Below are positions 33,680 to 42,320 of a DNA stretch of 64,000 nt, piece by piece. Position 1 is the stretch's first letter. Every line of letters begins with the position of its first letter. Below the pieces are notes generated by a model. It saw only the letters and a list, made by a program, of their open reading frames with translations, made no database searches and was not told the origin of the DNA. This stretch comes from Christensenella tenuis (lineage in GTDB: Bacteria > Bacillota > Clostridia > Christensenellales > Christensenellaceae), in assembly GCF_014287795.1 (NCBI RefSeq), contig NZ_JACOON010000002.1:124001-188000 (forward strand), read 5' to 3'. The translations under genes were made by a program, and so were the position numbers.

Positions 33680-34450
33680 ATGGCAAAGTTTCAATTCCTG
33701 GGATTCGCGTCCTTTCTGATTACGGCGGACGACGGAACCACAATCCTGATCGATCCATATATCGACGACAACCCAAAGGCCCCGGTGAAGACGGATGATC
33801 TTCCGAAGATTGACCTTATCCTTGTGAGCCACGGCGCCTTTGACCACATGAAGGATACGCCAAAGGTTGCGCTGCGGGACGGCAGCAAGATCATCTGCGG
33901 CGGCGAGACAATGAACCTGCTGATCGACCAGGGCGTTCCCGCAAAGCAGATTACGCAGTGCGTATGGGGACTTGCGGTGCGCGAGTGCGGCATCACGGTG
34001 CGCCCGGTGGTGAGCATGCACCGTTCGTCCGTTCGGCTTTCGGACGGCACGGCAATGGACGGCTTTGCACTCGGGTTCATTATTTACCTGCCAGACGGCA
34101 CGCGGGTATACAACGCAAGCGATACGGCACTGTTCTCGGATATGAAACTGATTGGCGAGCTGCACAAACCGCAGGTCGGGCTCATGAACGTAACGATTGA
34201 AAACTGTTTCGATTTCCTGCCCGAATTCCTGACGGGGGAGATGACGCCCTATGAAGCGTCGCTTGCCTGCCAGTGGCTGGGCCTCGAATATGCGGTGGCC
34301 TGCCATTATGCGGACAAGGATAACCCGGATGTACGCGAGTTTGAACAGCTTCTCCGTTTGATGAAAGATAAAAATGGAGAGGGGTCGCCTGTTCCGGTTG
34401 TGATGGATCCGGGCGGCGTGTTCGAATATCCGGTGAAAAGCAAATCATAA
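33680..34450 (+). CDS. Metallo-beta-lactamase-fold hydrolase (UlaG/UPF0173-like)
   Basis: A 256-residue metal-dependent hydrolase. The fold's metal motif appears as VSHGAFDHMKD (first His of HxHxDH replaced by Gly-Ala spacing), with further ligands in SMHRSSVRL, YNASDTALF and ACHYADKDNPD. Relatives open sugar lactones (UlaG, L-ascorbate 6-phosphate) or hydrolyse phosphodiesters. As first gene of an O1 operon next to a hydroxyacid reductase, a sugar lactone or related ester is a sensible substrate class. Preceded by AAAGGAGG. Confidence 0.8.
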   Translation: MAKFQFLGFASFLITADDGTTILIDPYIDDNPKAPVKTDDLPKIDLILVSHGAFDHMKDTPKVALRDGSKIICGGETMNLLIDQGVPAKQITQCVWGLAVRECGITVRPVVSMHRSSVRLSDGTAMDGFALGFIIYLPDGTRVYNASDTALFSDMKLIGELHKPQVGLMNVTIENCFDFLPEFLTGEMTPYEASLACQWLGLEYAVACHYADKDNPDVREFEQLLRLMKDKNGEGSPVPVVMDPGGVFEYPVKSKS

Positions 34451-34520
34451 ACAAGTCATAAAAGGAGCGTTTCAGCTCAGAACCTACCGGCGGCGCCGGT
34501 ATATTACGGAGGAAAATGGT

Positions 34521-35411
34521 ATGTCGAAAGTTGGATTTATTGGCCTTGGAATCATGGGGAAACCTATGGCAAAAAATTTGGTAAAAGCAGGTTATGACCT
34601 CATCGTTTACGATATCGTGGATGCGGCAGTCAAAGAACTTGGCGAAGCGGGCGCGCAGGCGGCGCCTTCAATTGCCGAAGTTGCGCAGGCTGCGGATATT
34701 ATCGTAACGATGCTGCCGAACTCCCCCCACGTGAAGGAAGTTGTGCTGGGGGCGGACGGTGTGCTCGAACATGCAAAAGAAGGAACGATTATTGTTGATA
34801 TGAGCTCTATTTCGCCGATTGCATCGCAGGAAATTGCTGCGGAGTGTGAAAAAAAAGGCGTGATCCTGCTCGATGCCCCGGTGTCCGGCGGAGAGCCGAA
34901 AGCCATCGATGGAACGCTCGCCATTATGGTGGGCGGCGATGAAGCGGCGTTTAAAAAGGTCGAGGAAATGCTTCTTAAAATGGGTTCGTCCGCGGTGCTT
35001 GTGGGTGCGGTTGGCAGCGGCAACGTTACCAAGCTTGCGAACCAGATCATCGTGGCCCTCAACATTGCGGCCATGAGCGAGGCGATGGTTCTGGCGACGA
35101 AAAACGGCGTTGATCCGGAAAAAGTATACAATGCAATCCGCGGCGGCCTTGCAGGATCAACCGTGCTTGATGCAAAAATGCCAATGGTCCTCAGCGGCAA
35201 CTTCAATCCGGGATTCCGTATTGAACTTCACATCAAGGATTTGCAAAACGCGCTCGACTGTGCGCACTCGGTAAATTCGCCCATACCGTTGACGGCTGAA
35301 GTCATGGAAATCATGCAGGGACTCAAGGTAGCAGGCATGGAAAAGAACGATCACGACGCGATTATCCGTCATTATGAAAAACTGGCGGGCGTGGAAGTAA
35401 GAAGAGACTAA
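34521..35411 (+). CDS. garR: 2-hydroxy-3-oxopropionate (tartronate semialdehyde) reductase / 3-hydroxyisobutyrate dehydrogenase family
   Basis: A 296-residue beta-hydroxyacid dehydrogenase. The Rossmann loop GFIGLGIMGKPMAKNL, the substrate motif DAPVSGGEPKAIDGTLAIMVGG and the catalytic lysine region VTKLANQIIVALNIAAMSEAM are intact. The GarR/GlxR subgroup is the closest in feel; it reduces tartronate semialdehyde to D-glycerate, which the glycerate kinase at 21673 (same O1 operator) could phosphorylate. Exact substrate within the family cannot be fixed by eye. Confidence 0.85.
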   Translation: MSKVGFIGLGIMGKPMAKNLVKAGYDLIVYDIVDAAVKELGEAGAQAAPSIAEVAQAADIIVTMLPNSPHVKEVVLGADGVLEHAKEGTIIVDMSSISPIASQEIAAECEKKGVILLDAPVSGGEPKAIDGTLAIMVGGDEAAFKKVEEMLLKMGSSAVLVGAVGSGNVTKLANQIIVALNIAAMSEAMVLATKNGVDPEKVYNAIRGGLAGSTVLDAKMPMVLSGNFNPGFRIELHIKDLQNALDCAHSVNSPIPLTAEVMEIMQGLKVAGMEKNDHDAIIRHYEKLAGVEVRRD

Positions 35412-35429
35412 AGCAGAAGGGGAAAAATC

Positions 35430-36476
35430 ATGGATAAGAAAACACAGGCTTATGTAAAACAAACATTGCCGGCATTAAAGGAACTGAAGGCGCCCGAAGG
35501 GATGTCGCTTGACGAACAAAAACGAATCTACCGCCAGATGTGCCTCATCCGGGAGTTTGACTCCCAGGTAAAAACGCTGTGGATGAAAAATGAAATCTAC
35601 GGCCTCGCGCACTCTTACGTGGGCGCGGAAGCAATCGCGGTCGGTGCTTGCGAAAACCTGAATAAGGATGACTTCATCACCTCCACGCACCGCGGCCACG
35701 GACACACCATCGCCAAAGGCGGAAACACGCGCGCGATGATGGCGGAACTCCACGGAAAGTATGAGGGCCTCAACCGCGGCAAAGGCGGATCGATGCACAT
35801 TGCGGACGTCGATATCGGAATGCTGGGCGCAACGGGCATCGTGGGCAGCGGTATGCCGATTGCAATCGGCAGCGCGATTTCAGCCAAGGTTCTGAAGAAC
35901 GACCGGGTTACGATTTGTTTCCACGGCGACGGCGGCACAAACCAGGGCGTGTGGCACGAATCCATCAATATGGCAGCCGCGTGGGACCTGCCGGCGATTT
36001 TCCTGATTGAAAACAACCAGTATGCCATTGCGACAAAGCTCGGCTGGGTCGCGAAAGAGACGGATCTTTACAAGCGTGCCATTGGCTACGGCATTGAAGG
36101 CGTACAAATTGACGGGTTCAACGTATTCGATGTGTATAACGCGGTGAAAAAGGCTGTTGAAAAAGCCAGGAAGGGCGGCGGCCCCACACTGATTGAAGCG
36201 CGCTATATCCGCCTGCTCGGGCACTTCGTAGCGGATGACCAGTGGTACCGGGATCTGAAAGCGGACGAAATTTTCTGGGAATACGAACCGATCAAACGCA
36301 TGAAGGAATACTTCATCAGCAATAAGCTCCTGAGCGAAGAAGAAGTGGACGCGATCCAGCAGGATGCGATCGATGAGATCGCGGACGCAGTGAGCTATGC
36401 GCAGAACGAGTGCACGGAACCGTCGGCAGATACGCTGTATGACGACATCTATGCAGACGGCGAGATCATCTATTAA
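35430..36476 (+). CDS. acoA: 2-oxoacid (acetoin/pyruvate) dehydrogenase E1 alpha subunit
   Basis: Thiamine diphosphate enzyme component that decarboxylates a 2-oxoacid or cleaves acetoin and hands the acyl group to lipoyl-E2. The ThDP motif is seen as HGDGGTNQGVWHESINMAAAWDLPAIFLIENN, with the earlier THRGHGHTIAKGG and NRGKGGSMHIAD segments typical of AcoA/PdhA. 348 residues. Co-transcribed with beta, E2 and E3 genes with gaps under 20 bases. Acetoin- or pyruvate-type activity cannot be separated by sequence reading alone. Confidence 0.88.
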   Translation: MDKKTQAYVKQTLPALKELKAPEGMSLDEQKRIYRQMCLIREFDSQVKTLWMKNEIYGLAHSYVGAEAIAVGACENLNKDDFITSTHRGHGHTIAKGGNTRAMMAELHGKYEGLNRGKGGSMHIADVDIGMLGATGIVGSGMPIAIGSAISAKVLKNDRVTICFHGDGGTNQGVWHESINMAAAWDLPAIFLIENNQYAIATKLGWVAKETDLYKRAIGYGIEGVQIDGFNVFDVYNAVKKAVEKARKGGGPTLIEARYIRLLGHFVADDQWYRDLKADEIFWEYEPIKRMKEYFISNKLLSEEEVDAIQQDAIDEIADAVSYAQNECTEPSADTLYDDIYADGEIIY

Positions 36477-36494
36477 GGTTGGAGGAAACGAAAA

Positions 36495-37487
36495 ATGGCA
36501 GTTATAACCGTTAGACAGGCACTCAATGATGCCTTTAAAGAAGAAATGAAAATAGATCCCACCATCATCATGATGGGATGCGACATCGGTGTGCGCGGCG
36601 GCCCGTTCGGCATTACGCTCGACCTGATGAACCTGTATGGCAAGGACCGCGTCATCGATACGCCCATTTCCGAACCGGCTTTTGTAGGCGCGTGCGTAGG
36701 TGCGGCGGCGACGGGCCTGCGCCCGGTTGCTGAGGTTTTGTATTCCGACTGGATTACACTCGGGATGGACCAACTCGTCAATATGGCGGCTAAAATGCGC
36801 TATATGTTTGGCGGCAAAGTGCATATGCCCCTTGTGGTCCGCGCGCCGTTTGGCGCGGGTGGCGGCATCGCGGCGCAGCACTCCCAATCATTTGAAGCAT
36901 GGTTTAACCATGTGCCGGGCTTTAAAGTAGTCGCGCCGATCGAGCCGTATGACGTAAAAGGTATGATGAAAACAGCGCTCCGCGACGACAACCCGGTTAT
37001 CTTCTTCGAGCATAAGCGGAGTTACCAACTGAAAGGCGAGGTGCCGGACGGCGAAGAAGGCGAAACCTATACGGTGCCGTTTGGAAAAGCGGCTGTTCGC
37101 CGCGAAGGTACGGACGTAACGATCGTGGCTTATTCCATGATGGCAATCCGCGCCAAGAAAGCGGCGGAGGAGCTTGCGAAGGAAGGAATCTCATGTGAAG
37201 TAATCGACCTTATTTCCCTGCTGCCCCTCGACTATGATACGGTTATGAATTCCATAGGGAAAACGAACCGCGTTGTGGTTTGCCAGGAAGCAAACCTGCG
37301 GGGCGGCATGGCGGGAGACATTGTTTCCGAGATCATCGACAGGGGCTTCGACCTCCTCGATGCGCCGCCGGTACGCGTAGGCGCATTGAACGTGCCGATG
37401 CCGTATAATAAGGGCCTTGAAGACCTGTGCATCCCGGATGAACAGAAGATCAAGGACGCGGTATACAAGGTTCTCGACAACAAATAA
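36495..37487 (+). CDS. acoB: 2-oxoacid (acetoin/pyruvate) dehydrogenase E1 beta subunit
   Basis: Pairs with the alpha subunit to complete the thiamine diphosphate site. The 330-residue product opens MAVITVRQALNDAFKEEMKIDPTI, followed by GCDIGVRGGPFGIT, DTPISEPAFVGACVGAAATGLRPVAEV and FGAGGGIAAQHSQSFEAWF, the expected AcoB/PdhB motifs. The C-terminal transketolase domain (VTIVAYSMMAIRAKKAAEEL..DLISLLPLDYDTV) is complete. Nineteen bases after the alpha gene. Confidence 0.9.
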   Translation: MAVITVRQALNDAFKEEMKIDPTIIMMGCDIGVRGGPFGITLDLMNLYGKDRVIDTPISEPAFVGACVGAAATGLRPVAEVLYSDWITLGMDQLVNMAAKMRYMFGGKVHMPLVVRAPFGAGGGIAAQHSQSFEAWFNHVPGFKVVAPIEPYDVKGMMKTALRDDNPVIFFEHKRSYQLKGEVPDGEEGETYTVPFGKAAVRREGTDVTIVAYSMMAIRAKKAAEELAKEGISCEVIDLISLLPLDYDTVMNSIGKTNRVVVCQEANLRGGMAGDIVSEIIDRGFDLLDAPPVRVGALNVPMPYNKGLEDLCIPDEQKIKDAVYKVLDNK

Positions 37488-37502
37488 ACAGAGGGTAGGA
37501 TT

Positions 37503-38711
37503 ATGGCAAGAAAAATGGCTTTGCCTAAAATAGGCGTAAATATGACGGAAGCCGTCATCGCAAAATGGCTTGTGAAGCCGGGCGATACGGTAAACGAAGG
37601 CGATCCGATCATTGAGGCGGAAACAGATAAATCCACACAGGAAATCTATGCCACGGAAGGCGGAATCGTTGCGAAGCTCCTCGCGGATGAAGGCGAGACA
37701 GTGGAATGCTATACGGACATTATGGTCCTTATAGACGAGGGAGAGGAATATAAAGAGGAAGAAGAAGCTCCGGTGAAAGCGGAAGAGCCGAAGGCAGAAG
37801 AACCGAAGGTTCAGGCGGCTCCTCCTGCGGCGCCCGCGCCGGTTCCGGCTCAGGCGGCTGCTCCCGCACCGGCAGGGGCGCGCGTGCGCGTGTCCCCGCT
37901 TGCGAAAAAGATTGCCAGAGAAAACGGAATCGACTTTCATATCGTTCCGCCGGCAGTCCCGGGCGGGCGTATCGTGAAAAATGATGTGCTCAATTTCCTT
38001 GCAAACGGAGGCGGAGCGGCTCCTGGCGCGGGTGAGAACCTCGATGTGATCCCCATGAGCCCAATGCGCAAAATAATTGCCGCACGCATGACGCAGAGCA
38101 CGCTTGAAAAGCCGTGCGTAGGCCTTGTGACTACGGCAGATGCGACGGCGCTCCTTGCGCTGCGCAAAAAGTATAAGGAAAAAGGAATCAAGGTTAGTAT
38201 GGATGCGATCCTTGCGAAGATGGCCGCAAAAGCGCTGACCATCCACCGCAACATCAATACGGTCCTTGAAGGAAATGATTTGCTCGTAAAACGCGATGTC
38301 AATGTAGGCGTTGCGGTTGATACGGAAAAAGGGCTTATGGTTCCGGTTGTAAAAAATGCGGATCAAAAAAGCCTTCTCGAAGTATCGGAAAATCTTTCGG
38401 CAATGGTGGAAGATGCGCAGGCGTCGCGGCTTTCTGCGGACAACATGGGCGGCGGGACGTTTACGATCACCAACCTCGGCATGTTCGGGGTAGAAGAGTT
38501 TGGGCCGATCATCAACCCGCCGGAGTGCTGCATTTTGGGCGTGGGCGCGCTCAAAAAGGAGTTTGTGCCGGATGAAAACGAAAAGCCGAAACTGACCACA
38601 ACGTTCAAGATGAACCTGGTGTTTGACCACCGCATTGTGGACGGCGCACCGGCGGCACGGTTCCTCAAAACATTGAAGGAATTCGTAGAGATGCCGGAAC
38701 TGCTGATCTGA
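37503..38711 (+). CDS. acoC: Dihydrolipoamide acyltransferase (E2) of the 2-oxoacid dehydrogenase complex
   Basis: Core of the complex, transferring the acyl group from lipoate to coenzyme A. One N-terminal lipoyl domain with Lys43 (EAETDKSTQEI), an Ala/Pro linker (about 85-125) and an E3/E1-binding domain (about 128-165, RVSPLAKKIARENGID) come first. The CoA acyltransferase domain carries catalytic His near 376 (FDHRIVDGAPAARF). 402 residues, full length. A single lipoyl domain is usual in Gram-positive and acetoin complexes. Confidence 0.92.
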   Translation: MARKMALPKIGVNMTEAVIAKWLVKPGDTVNEGDPIIEAETDKSTQEIYATEGGIVAKLLADEGETVECYTDIMVLIDEGEEYKEEEEAPVKAEEPKAEEPKVQAAPPAAPAPVPAQAAAPAPAGARVRVSPLAKKIARENGIDFHIVPPAVPGGRIVKNDVLNFLANGGGAAPGAGENLDVIPMSPMRKIIAARMTQSTLEKPCVGLVTTADATALLALRKKYKEKGIKVSMDAILAKMAAKALTIHRNINTVLEGNDLLVKRDVNVGVAVDTEKGLMVPVVKNADQKSLLEVSENLSAMVEDAQASRLSADNMGGGTFTITNLGMFGVEEFGPIINPPECCILGVGALKKEFVPDENEKPKLTTTFKMNLVFDHRIVDGAPAARFLKTLKEFVEMPELLI

Positions 38712-38724
38712 CGGGGTGGATGAC

Positions 38725-40110
38725 ATGGCAAATTATGACGTAATCGTAATCGGCGGAGGACCAGGCGGCTATGTGGCCGCCATCAAAGCGGCGCTTGGCG
38801 GCAAAAAAACGGCGCTTGTAGAAAAAGAGCATCTTGGCGGCGTATGCCTTAACTGGGGCTGCATTCCCACCAAGTCCCTCCTGAGGAATGCGGAAATTGT
38901 ACGCGATCTTTCCGAGGGAGAAAAATTCGGATTTTCGGTGGGGGAAATCAAGACGGACTACGCGACTGCACAAAAACGCAGCCGTGAAGTAAGCGCAAGG
39001 CTTGTCAAAGGCATCGAATACCTGATGAAAAAAAATAAAATCACGGTATATAAAGAGTCCGCGCGTTTTTCAGGCAAGCTGGAGCTTTCGCTTGCTCCGT
39101 CAGGCGAAAAACTCAATGCGAAGAATATCATCATCGCTACGGGAAGCAAGCCGTTCGCGCTTCCGATGCTCGACTATTCCATGCCCAATGTTCTCGATTC
39201 AAAAAAGGCGCTGCAGGTGACGAAAGCGCCGAAAAGTATTATAATTGTGGGAGCAGGGGCAATCGGAATGGAGTTTGCAACGGTGTTCCGTTCCTATGGA
39301 GCGCAGGTGCATATCGTAGAGATGCTGCCCCGCGTACTTCCCAATGAGGATGCGGAAATTTCCGCCCTGGTTGAAAAAGAATTCAGGAAAAAAGGCTTTG
39401 ACGTGCATGTCGGGACAAAGCTCACCAGCGTTGAAAACGATGGCAAAACGGTCAAAGCACAGTTTGAAAAGGACGGCAAAACGTTTGCGCTCGAGAGCGA
39501 ATGTATTCTCGCGGCGACAGGGGTGCGGCCGAATACGGAAGAACTCAATTTAAAAAGCTTTGGAATCAAAATGGACCGGCGCGGATATATTGAAGTGGAT
39601 GCAAATATGCGTACCAGCGTTCCCGGAGTCTATGCCATCGGCGATGTGACGGGCAAGCTTGCGCTTGCGCATACGGCGAGCGCACAGGGGATGCAGGCGG
39701 CAGGTCATATCTGCGGCAAGCGTACGGAACCCCTCAACTACAATAATATTCCCAAATGCACCTATGCCGTACCGGAAGTGGCCAGCGCGGGCCTTACGGA
39801 AGCAAAGGCAAAAGAGGAAGGATATCAGGTTGGGACGGCGGTATTTCCCCTTTCCGCAAACGGAAAAGCCATTTCCTATGGGGACGATACGGGCTTTGTG
39901 AAGCTGGTATATGATAAAAAATACGGTCAGCTCCTGGGGGCCCATATGACGGGCGTCCATGTTACGGAAATGGTTTGGGGTATCGTGGGATATCTCGGCA
40001 TGGAAATGACGGTAGAAGAAATGGCGGAAGTTGTGCATCCGCATCCGACGGTCAGCGAAGCGATCATGGAAGCGGCGCACATGGCGTCAGGAGAACCGAT
40101 TCATATTTGA
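38725..40110 (+). CDS. lpdA: Dihydrolipoamide dehydrogenase (E3)
   Basis: FAD enzyme that reoxidises dihydrolipoamide with NAD. FAD loop VIGGGPGGYVAAI, redox disulfide GGVCLNWGCIPTKS (Cys41 and Cys46 from ATG 38725), NAD loop IIVGAGAIGMEFATVF, and the C-terminal catalytic His/Glu in HPHPTVSEAIMEAAH are all present. ATG 38725 follows GGGGTGG; a GTG nine bases earlier overlaps that site. No extra lipoyl domain is fused. Confidence 0.94.
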   Translation: MANYDVIVIGGGPGGYVAAIKAALGGKKTALVEKEHLGGVCLNWGCIPTKSLLRNAEIVRDLSEGEKFGFSVGEIKTDYATAQKRSREVSARLVKGIEYLMKKNKITVYKESARFSGKLELSLAPSGEKLNAKNIIIATGSKPFALPMLDYSMPNVLDSKKALQVTKAPKSIIIVGAGAIGMEFATVFRSYGAQVHIVEMLPRVLPNEDAEISALVEKEFRKKGFDVHVGTKLTSVENDGKTVKAQFEKDGKTFALESECILAATGVRPNTEELNLKSFGIKMDRRGYIEVDANMRTSVPGVYAIGDVTGKLALAHTASAQGMQAAGHICGKRTEPLNYNNIPKCTYAVPEVASAGLTEAKAKEEGYQVGTAVFPLSANGKAISYGDDTGFVKLVYDKKYGQLLGAHMTGVHVTEMVWGIVGYLGMEMTVEEMAEVVHPHPTVSEAIMEAAHMASGEPIHI

Positions 40111-40122
40111 GCGGTTAAAAAA

Positions 40123-40167
40123 AATCCGGATGTGCGGATGGCCCCGCGCGGGGCTTTCCGCCGGATT
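40123..40167 (+). other. Nested GC-rich hairpin between E3 and the zinc-ribbon gene
   Basis: AATCCGG pairs with CCGGATT, CGGA with TCCG, and GCCCCGC with GCGGGGC, forming one extended hairpin with small internal loops and no following T run. In an operon such structures usually mark processing or stabilise upstream mRNA. Confidence 0.55.
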
Positions 40168-40186
40168 GGAAGGGAAGAAATTTTTT

Positions 40187-40342
40187 ATGGCAATCCAAAA
40201 AAATCCAAAATGTACGGAAACAGTGTGCCCGGTCTGCGGGCTGAAACTGTCCTTTGACGATGGAGTTTGTTTCTGCCCGGCAGAGTACTGTGGCTGGAAG
40301 TGCAGCAAATGCAGGGAAGAGGCGGAAAAAAACGACAAATAG
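40187..40342 (+). CDS. Small zinc-ribbon protein, unknown function
   Basis: A 51-codon gene from ATG 40187, with GGAAGGGAAG upstream, to TAG-region stop at 40342. The product has seven cysteines (CTETVCPVCG.., VCFCPAEYCGWKCSKC), suggesting one or two zinc knuckles, and a charged lysine-rich end. It sits inside the O1 operon between E3 and a sugar isomerase-like gene. A longer in-frame extension upstream overlaps the E3 gene and hairpin and is unlikely. No family recognised. Confidence 0.65.
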   Translation: MAIQKNPKCTETVCPVCGLKLSFDDGVCFCPAEYCGWKCSKCREEAEKNDK

Positions 40343-40371
40343 GGAGAAGTGTTTTGAAAGGAGTGGTCTAG

Positions 40372-41211
40372 TTGAAATACAAGTTTGCAAGTGCGGATTT
40401 TACTTTCCCGCTGCTTGGGCATGATAAGGTAATCAAACTTATCGGACTCCTCGGCTTTGACGGAATTGATATCGGGCTTTTTGAAAACCGCGGGCATCTT
40501 CAGCCATCCGCGATATTTGACGATGCCGCCGGAAACGGACGGGCGTTGAAACAGAAAACGGACGATGCGGGCATTGTGGTCGCAGATGTATTTTTACAAA
40601 GCGATGTGGACTTTGAACCCCGGGCGATCAACCATCCGGATAAGGAAATCCGCAAGGGCGTACGCGAATGGTTTTTGAAAACTCTGGAATATGCAAACGC
40701 ATGCGGCAGTAAACACGTTACTTGCCTGCCGGGCGTCCATTTCGCGGACGAAGACTATGAGACCTCCTTTGTACGTGCGAAAGAAGAGCTTGCATGGCGC
40801 GTGGAGCGTGCGAAGGAAGCGGGTCTTGTTTTTGGCACGGAAGCACATACCGGCGCGGTGGCGGACACACCCAAACGGGCGGAGCGTCTGGTGCGCGAAG
40901 TGCCGGGCCTCACGCTCACCCTCGACTATACCCATTTTGCCATCGAGGGAATTCCCGACAGTGAGGTAGAACCATTAATTAAATATGCCTCTCATTTCCA
41001 TGCCAGAGGTGCGGCAAAAGGCGTGCTGCAAGCAGTGATACAGGAAAATACGATCGACTATCCGCGCATTGTGGAAGTGATGCAGGAGGTGGGTTACGAG
41101 GGCTTTATTGGCGTAGAATATATTTGGATGGAATGGCAGAATGCCAATCGGGTGGATAATATATCCGAAGGGATCCAATTGCGGAAAATTATGGAAGCGG
41201 CCATGAAGTAA
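40372..41211 (+). CDS. Sugar phosphate isomerase/epimerase-like TIM-barrel protein
   Basis: A 279-residue xylose-isomerase-like AP-endonuclease-2 fold protein. The start is TTG 40372, seven bases after AAAGGAGTGG. Metal-binding segments are visible: FGTEAHTGAVAD (Glu), LTLDYTHFAIEG (Asp/His), HFHARGAAKG (His) and FIGVEYIWMEW (Glu). Relatives include hydroxypyruvate isomerase, tagatose epimerase and C-glycoside-cleaving enzymes. With a tartronate-semialdehyde-type reductase in the same operon, hydroxypyruvate isomerase is one option, but the sequence does not decide. Confidence 0.8.
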   Translation: MKYKFASADFTFPLLGHDKVIKLIGLLGFDGIDIGLFENRGHLQPSAIFDDAAGNGRALKQKTDDAGIVVADVFLQSDVDFEPRAINHPDKEIRKGVREWFLKTLEYANACGSKHVTCLPGVHFADEDYETSFVRAKEELAWRVERAKEAGLVFGTEAHTGAVADTPKRAERLVREVPGLTLTLDYTHFAIEGIPDSEVEPLIKYASHFHARGAAKGVLQAVIQENTIDYPRIVEVMQEVGYEGFIGVEYIWMEWQNANRVDNISEGIQLRKIMEAAMK

Positions 41212-41343
41212 AAAGCAGAAGAAACGGAATCCTTGGCGTGGAAAAACGGCAGGAAAAAGAAAGCGCCCTGATGCAGCGTTTTTCAGGCAGAAAAACGGAA
41301 GGCGCGCAAGGGCGGAACATCATGAAAGGGAGGATTTTGACTA

Positions 41344-42161
41344 TGGCGGGTAAACTTGAAAATAAAGTTGCGTGGGTCAGCGGCGCCAATAAAGGAATCG
41401 GCGAAGGAATTGCGCGCCTTTACGCCGCGGAAGGCGCAAAAGTCGCGATGATTGGCCGCACGGTTTCCGAGGGGGAAAAAATTGCGCGGGAAATCAAAGA
41501 TGCGGGGGGAGAGGCTTTCTTTTTCCGTTGTGACGTTACAAGGGAGGAAGACATCAAAGCCTCCATTGAAGAGACGGTGAAACGGTATGGAACCATTGAT
41601 ATCCTCGTGAACAATGCGGGTATCGTGGATGTAAAAATGCTGCACGAATATACAATAGAGGATTGGGATTGGGTCATGGACCTCAACGTGCGTTCCATCT
41701 TCCTCTCCTTCAAGTATGCGTTTCCTTATTTGAAAGAGCATGAGCATAGCTATGTGGTCAACCTGGGTTCTATCTCGAGTTTTGTAGGGCAGGATTGCAC
41801 GCCTGTCTATACGACGTCAAAAGGGGCGGTGCTCAATCTTTCCAAGTCTATCGGCCTTGATTATGCGCGTTATGGGATTCGCTGCAATTGCGTCTGCCCG
41901 GGCATCACAGAGACGCCCATGCTGCGTACCCATTTGAATGCGGAAAAAGATCCGGATGCACATTATAAAAACCGGCTGCGCCGCGTTCCGCTTGGAAGAC
42001 AGCTCTACCCGGAGGATGTGGCAAAGTCCTGCCTGTTTTTCTCCTGCGAAGATTCCGCGGGCGTGACGGCGACGTCTCTTATTGTAGACGGCGGCTATCT
42101 TGGATGCGCGGAATGGGATACGGCAAAGTATCCGGAGGAAGGGGAAACAGAACGGCGGTAG
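41344..42161 (+). CDS. Short-chain dehydrogenase/reductase
   Basis: About 272 residues from ATG 41344, preceded by GGGAGG; an upstream in-frame ATG at 41238 has no ribosome site. Cofactor loop SGANKGIGEGIA, NNAG, catalytic Ser (GSISSF), YxxxK (YTTSKGAVL) and the PG motif (CPGITETPML) are intact. The tail DGGYLGCAEWDT is slightly longer than usual. Last gene of the long O1 operon; likely oxidises a sugar or sugar acid. Confidence 0.87.
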
Positions 42162-42202
42162 ACAGTCTCCGGCTAACCGGAAGTTAAAGGATATTGTGGG
42201 GG

Positions 42203-42286
42203 CGGGCGGCCCGGTTTGTTCTGTATGATATTGACGAAACAGGTTTATTTTAGTACAATTTTAATTGAAATAAACCGGGCCGCCCG
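42203..42286 (+). promoter_or_regulatory. lacI (42321) promoter enclosed by a 15-bp perfect inverted repeat
   Basis: CGGGCGGCCCGGTTT (42203-42217) and AAACCGGGCCGCCCG (42272-42286) are exact reverse complements separated by 54 bases. The loop contains TTGACG (42231-42236), 17 bases, TACAAT (42254-42259): a good sigma-A promoter for the downstream regulator gene. Read-through RNA from the upstream operon would fold into a very stable hairpin. RNA started at this promoter would carry at most the right arm. Confidence 0.75.
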
Positions 42287-42320
42287 TCAGAACTGAAATT
42301 GCCCGTTTAAGGAGCTGTAA

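Noticed and set aside
37191..38726. 511-codon open frame on the minus strand opposite the E2 gene
   Set aside because: It lies fully opposite a complete, motif-bearing acyltransferase gene and has Arg/His/Phe-rich text typical of an antisense shadow in GC-rich third-position genes; no ribosome site or family likeness.
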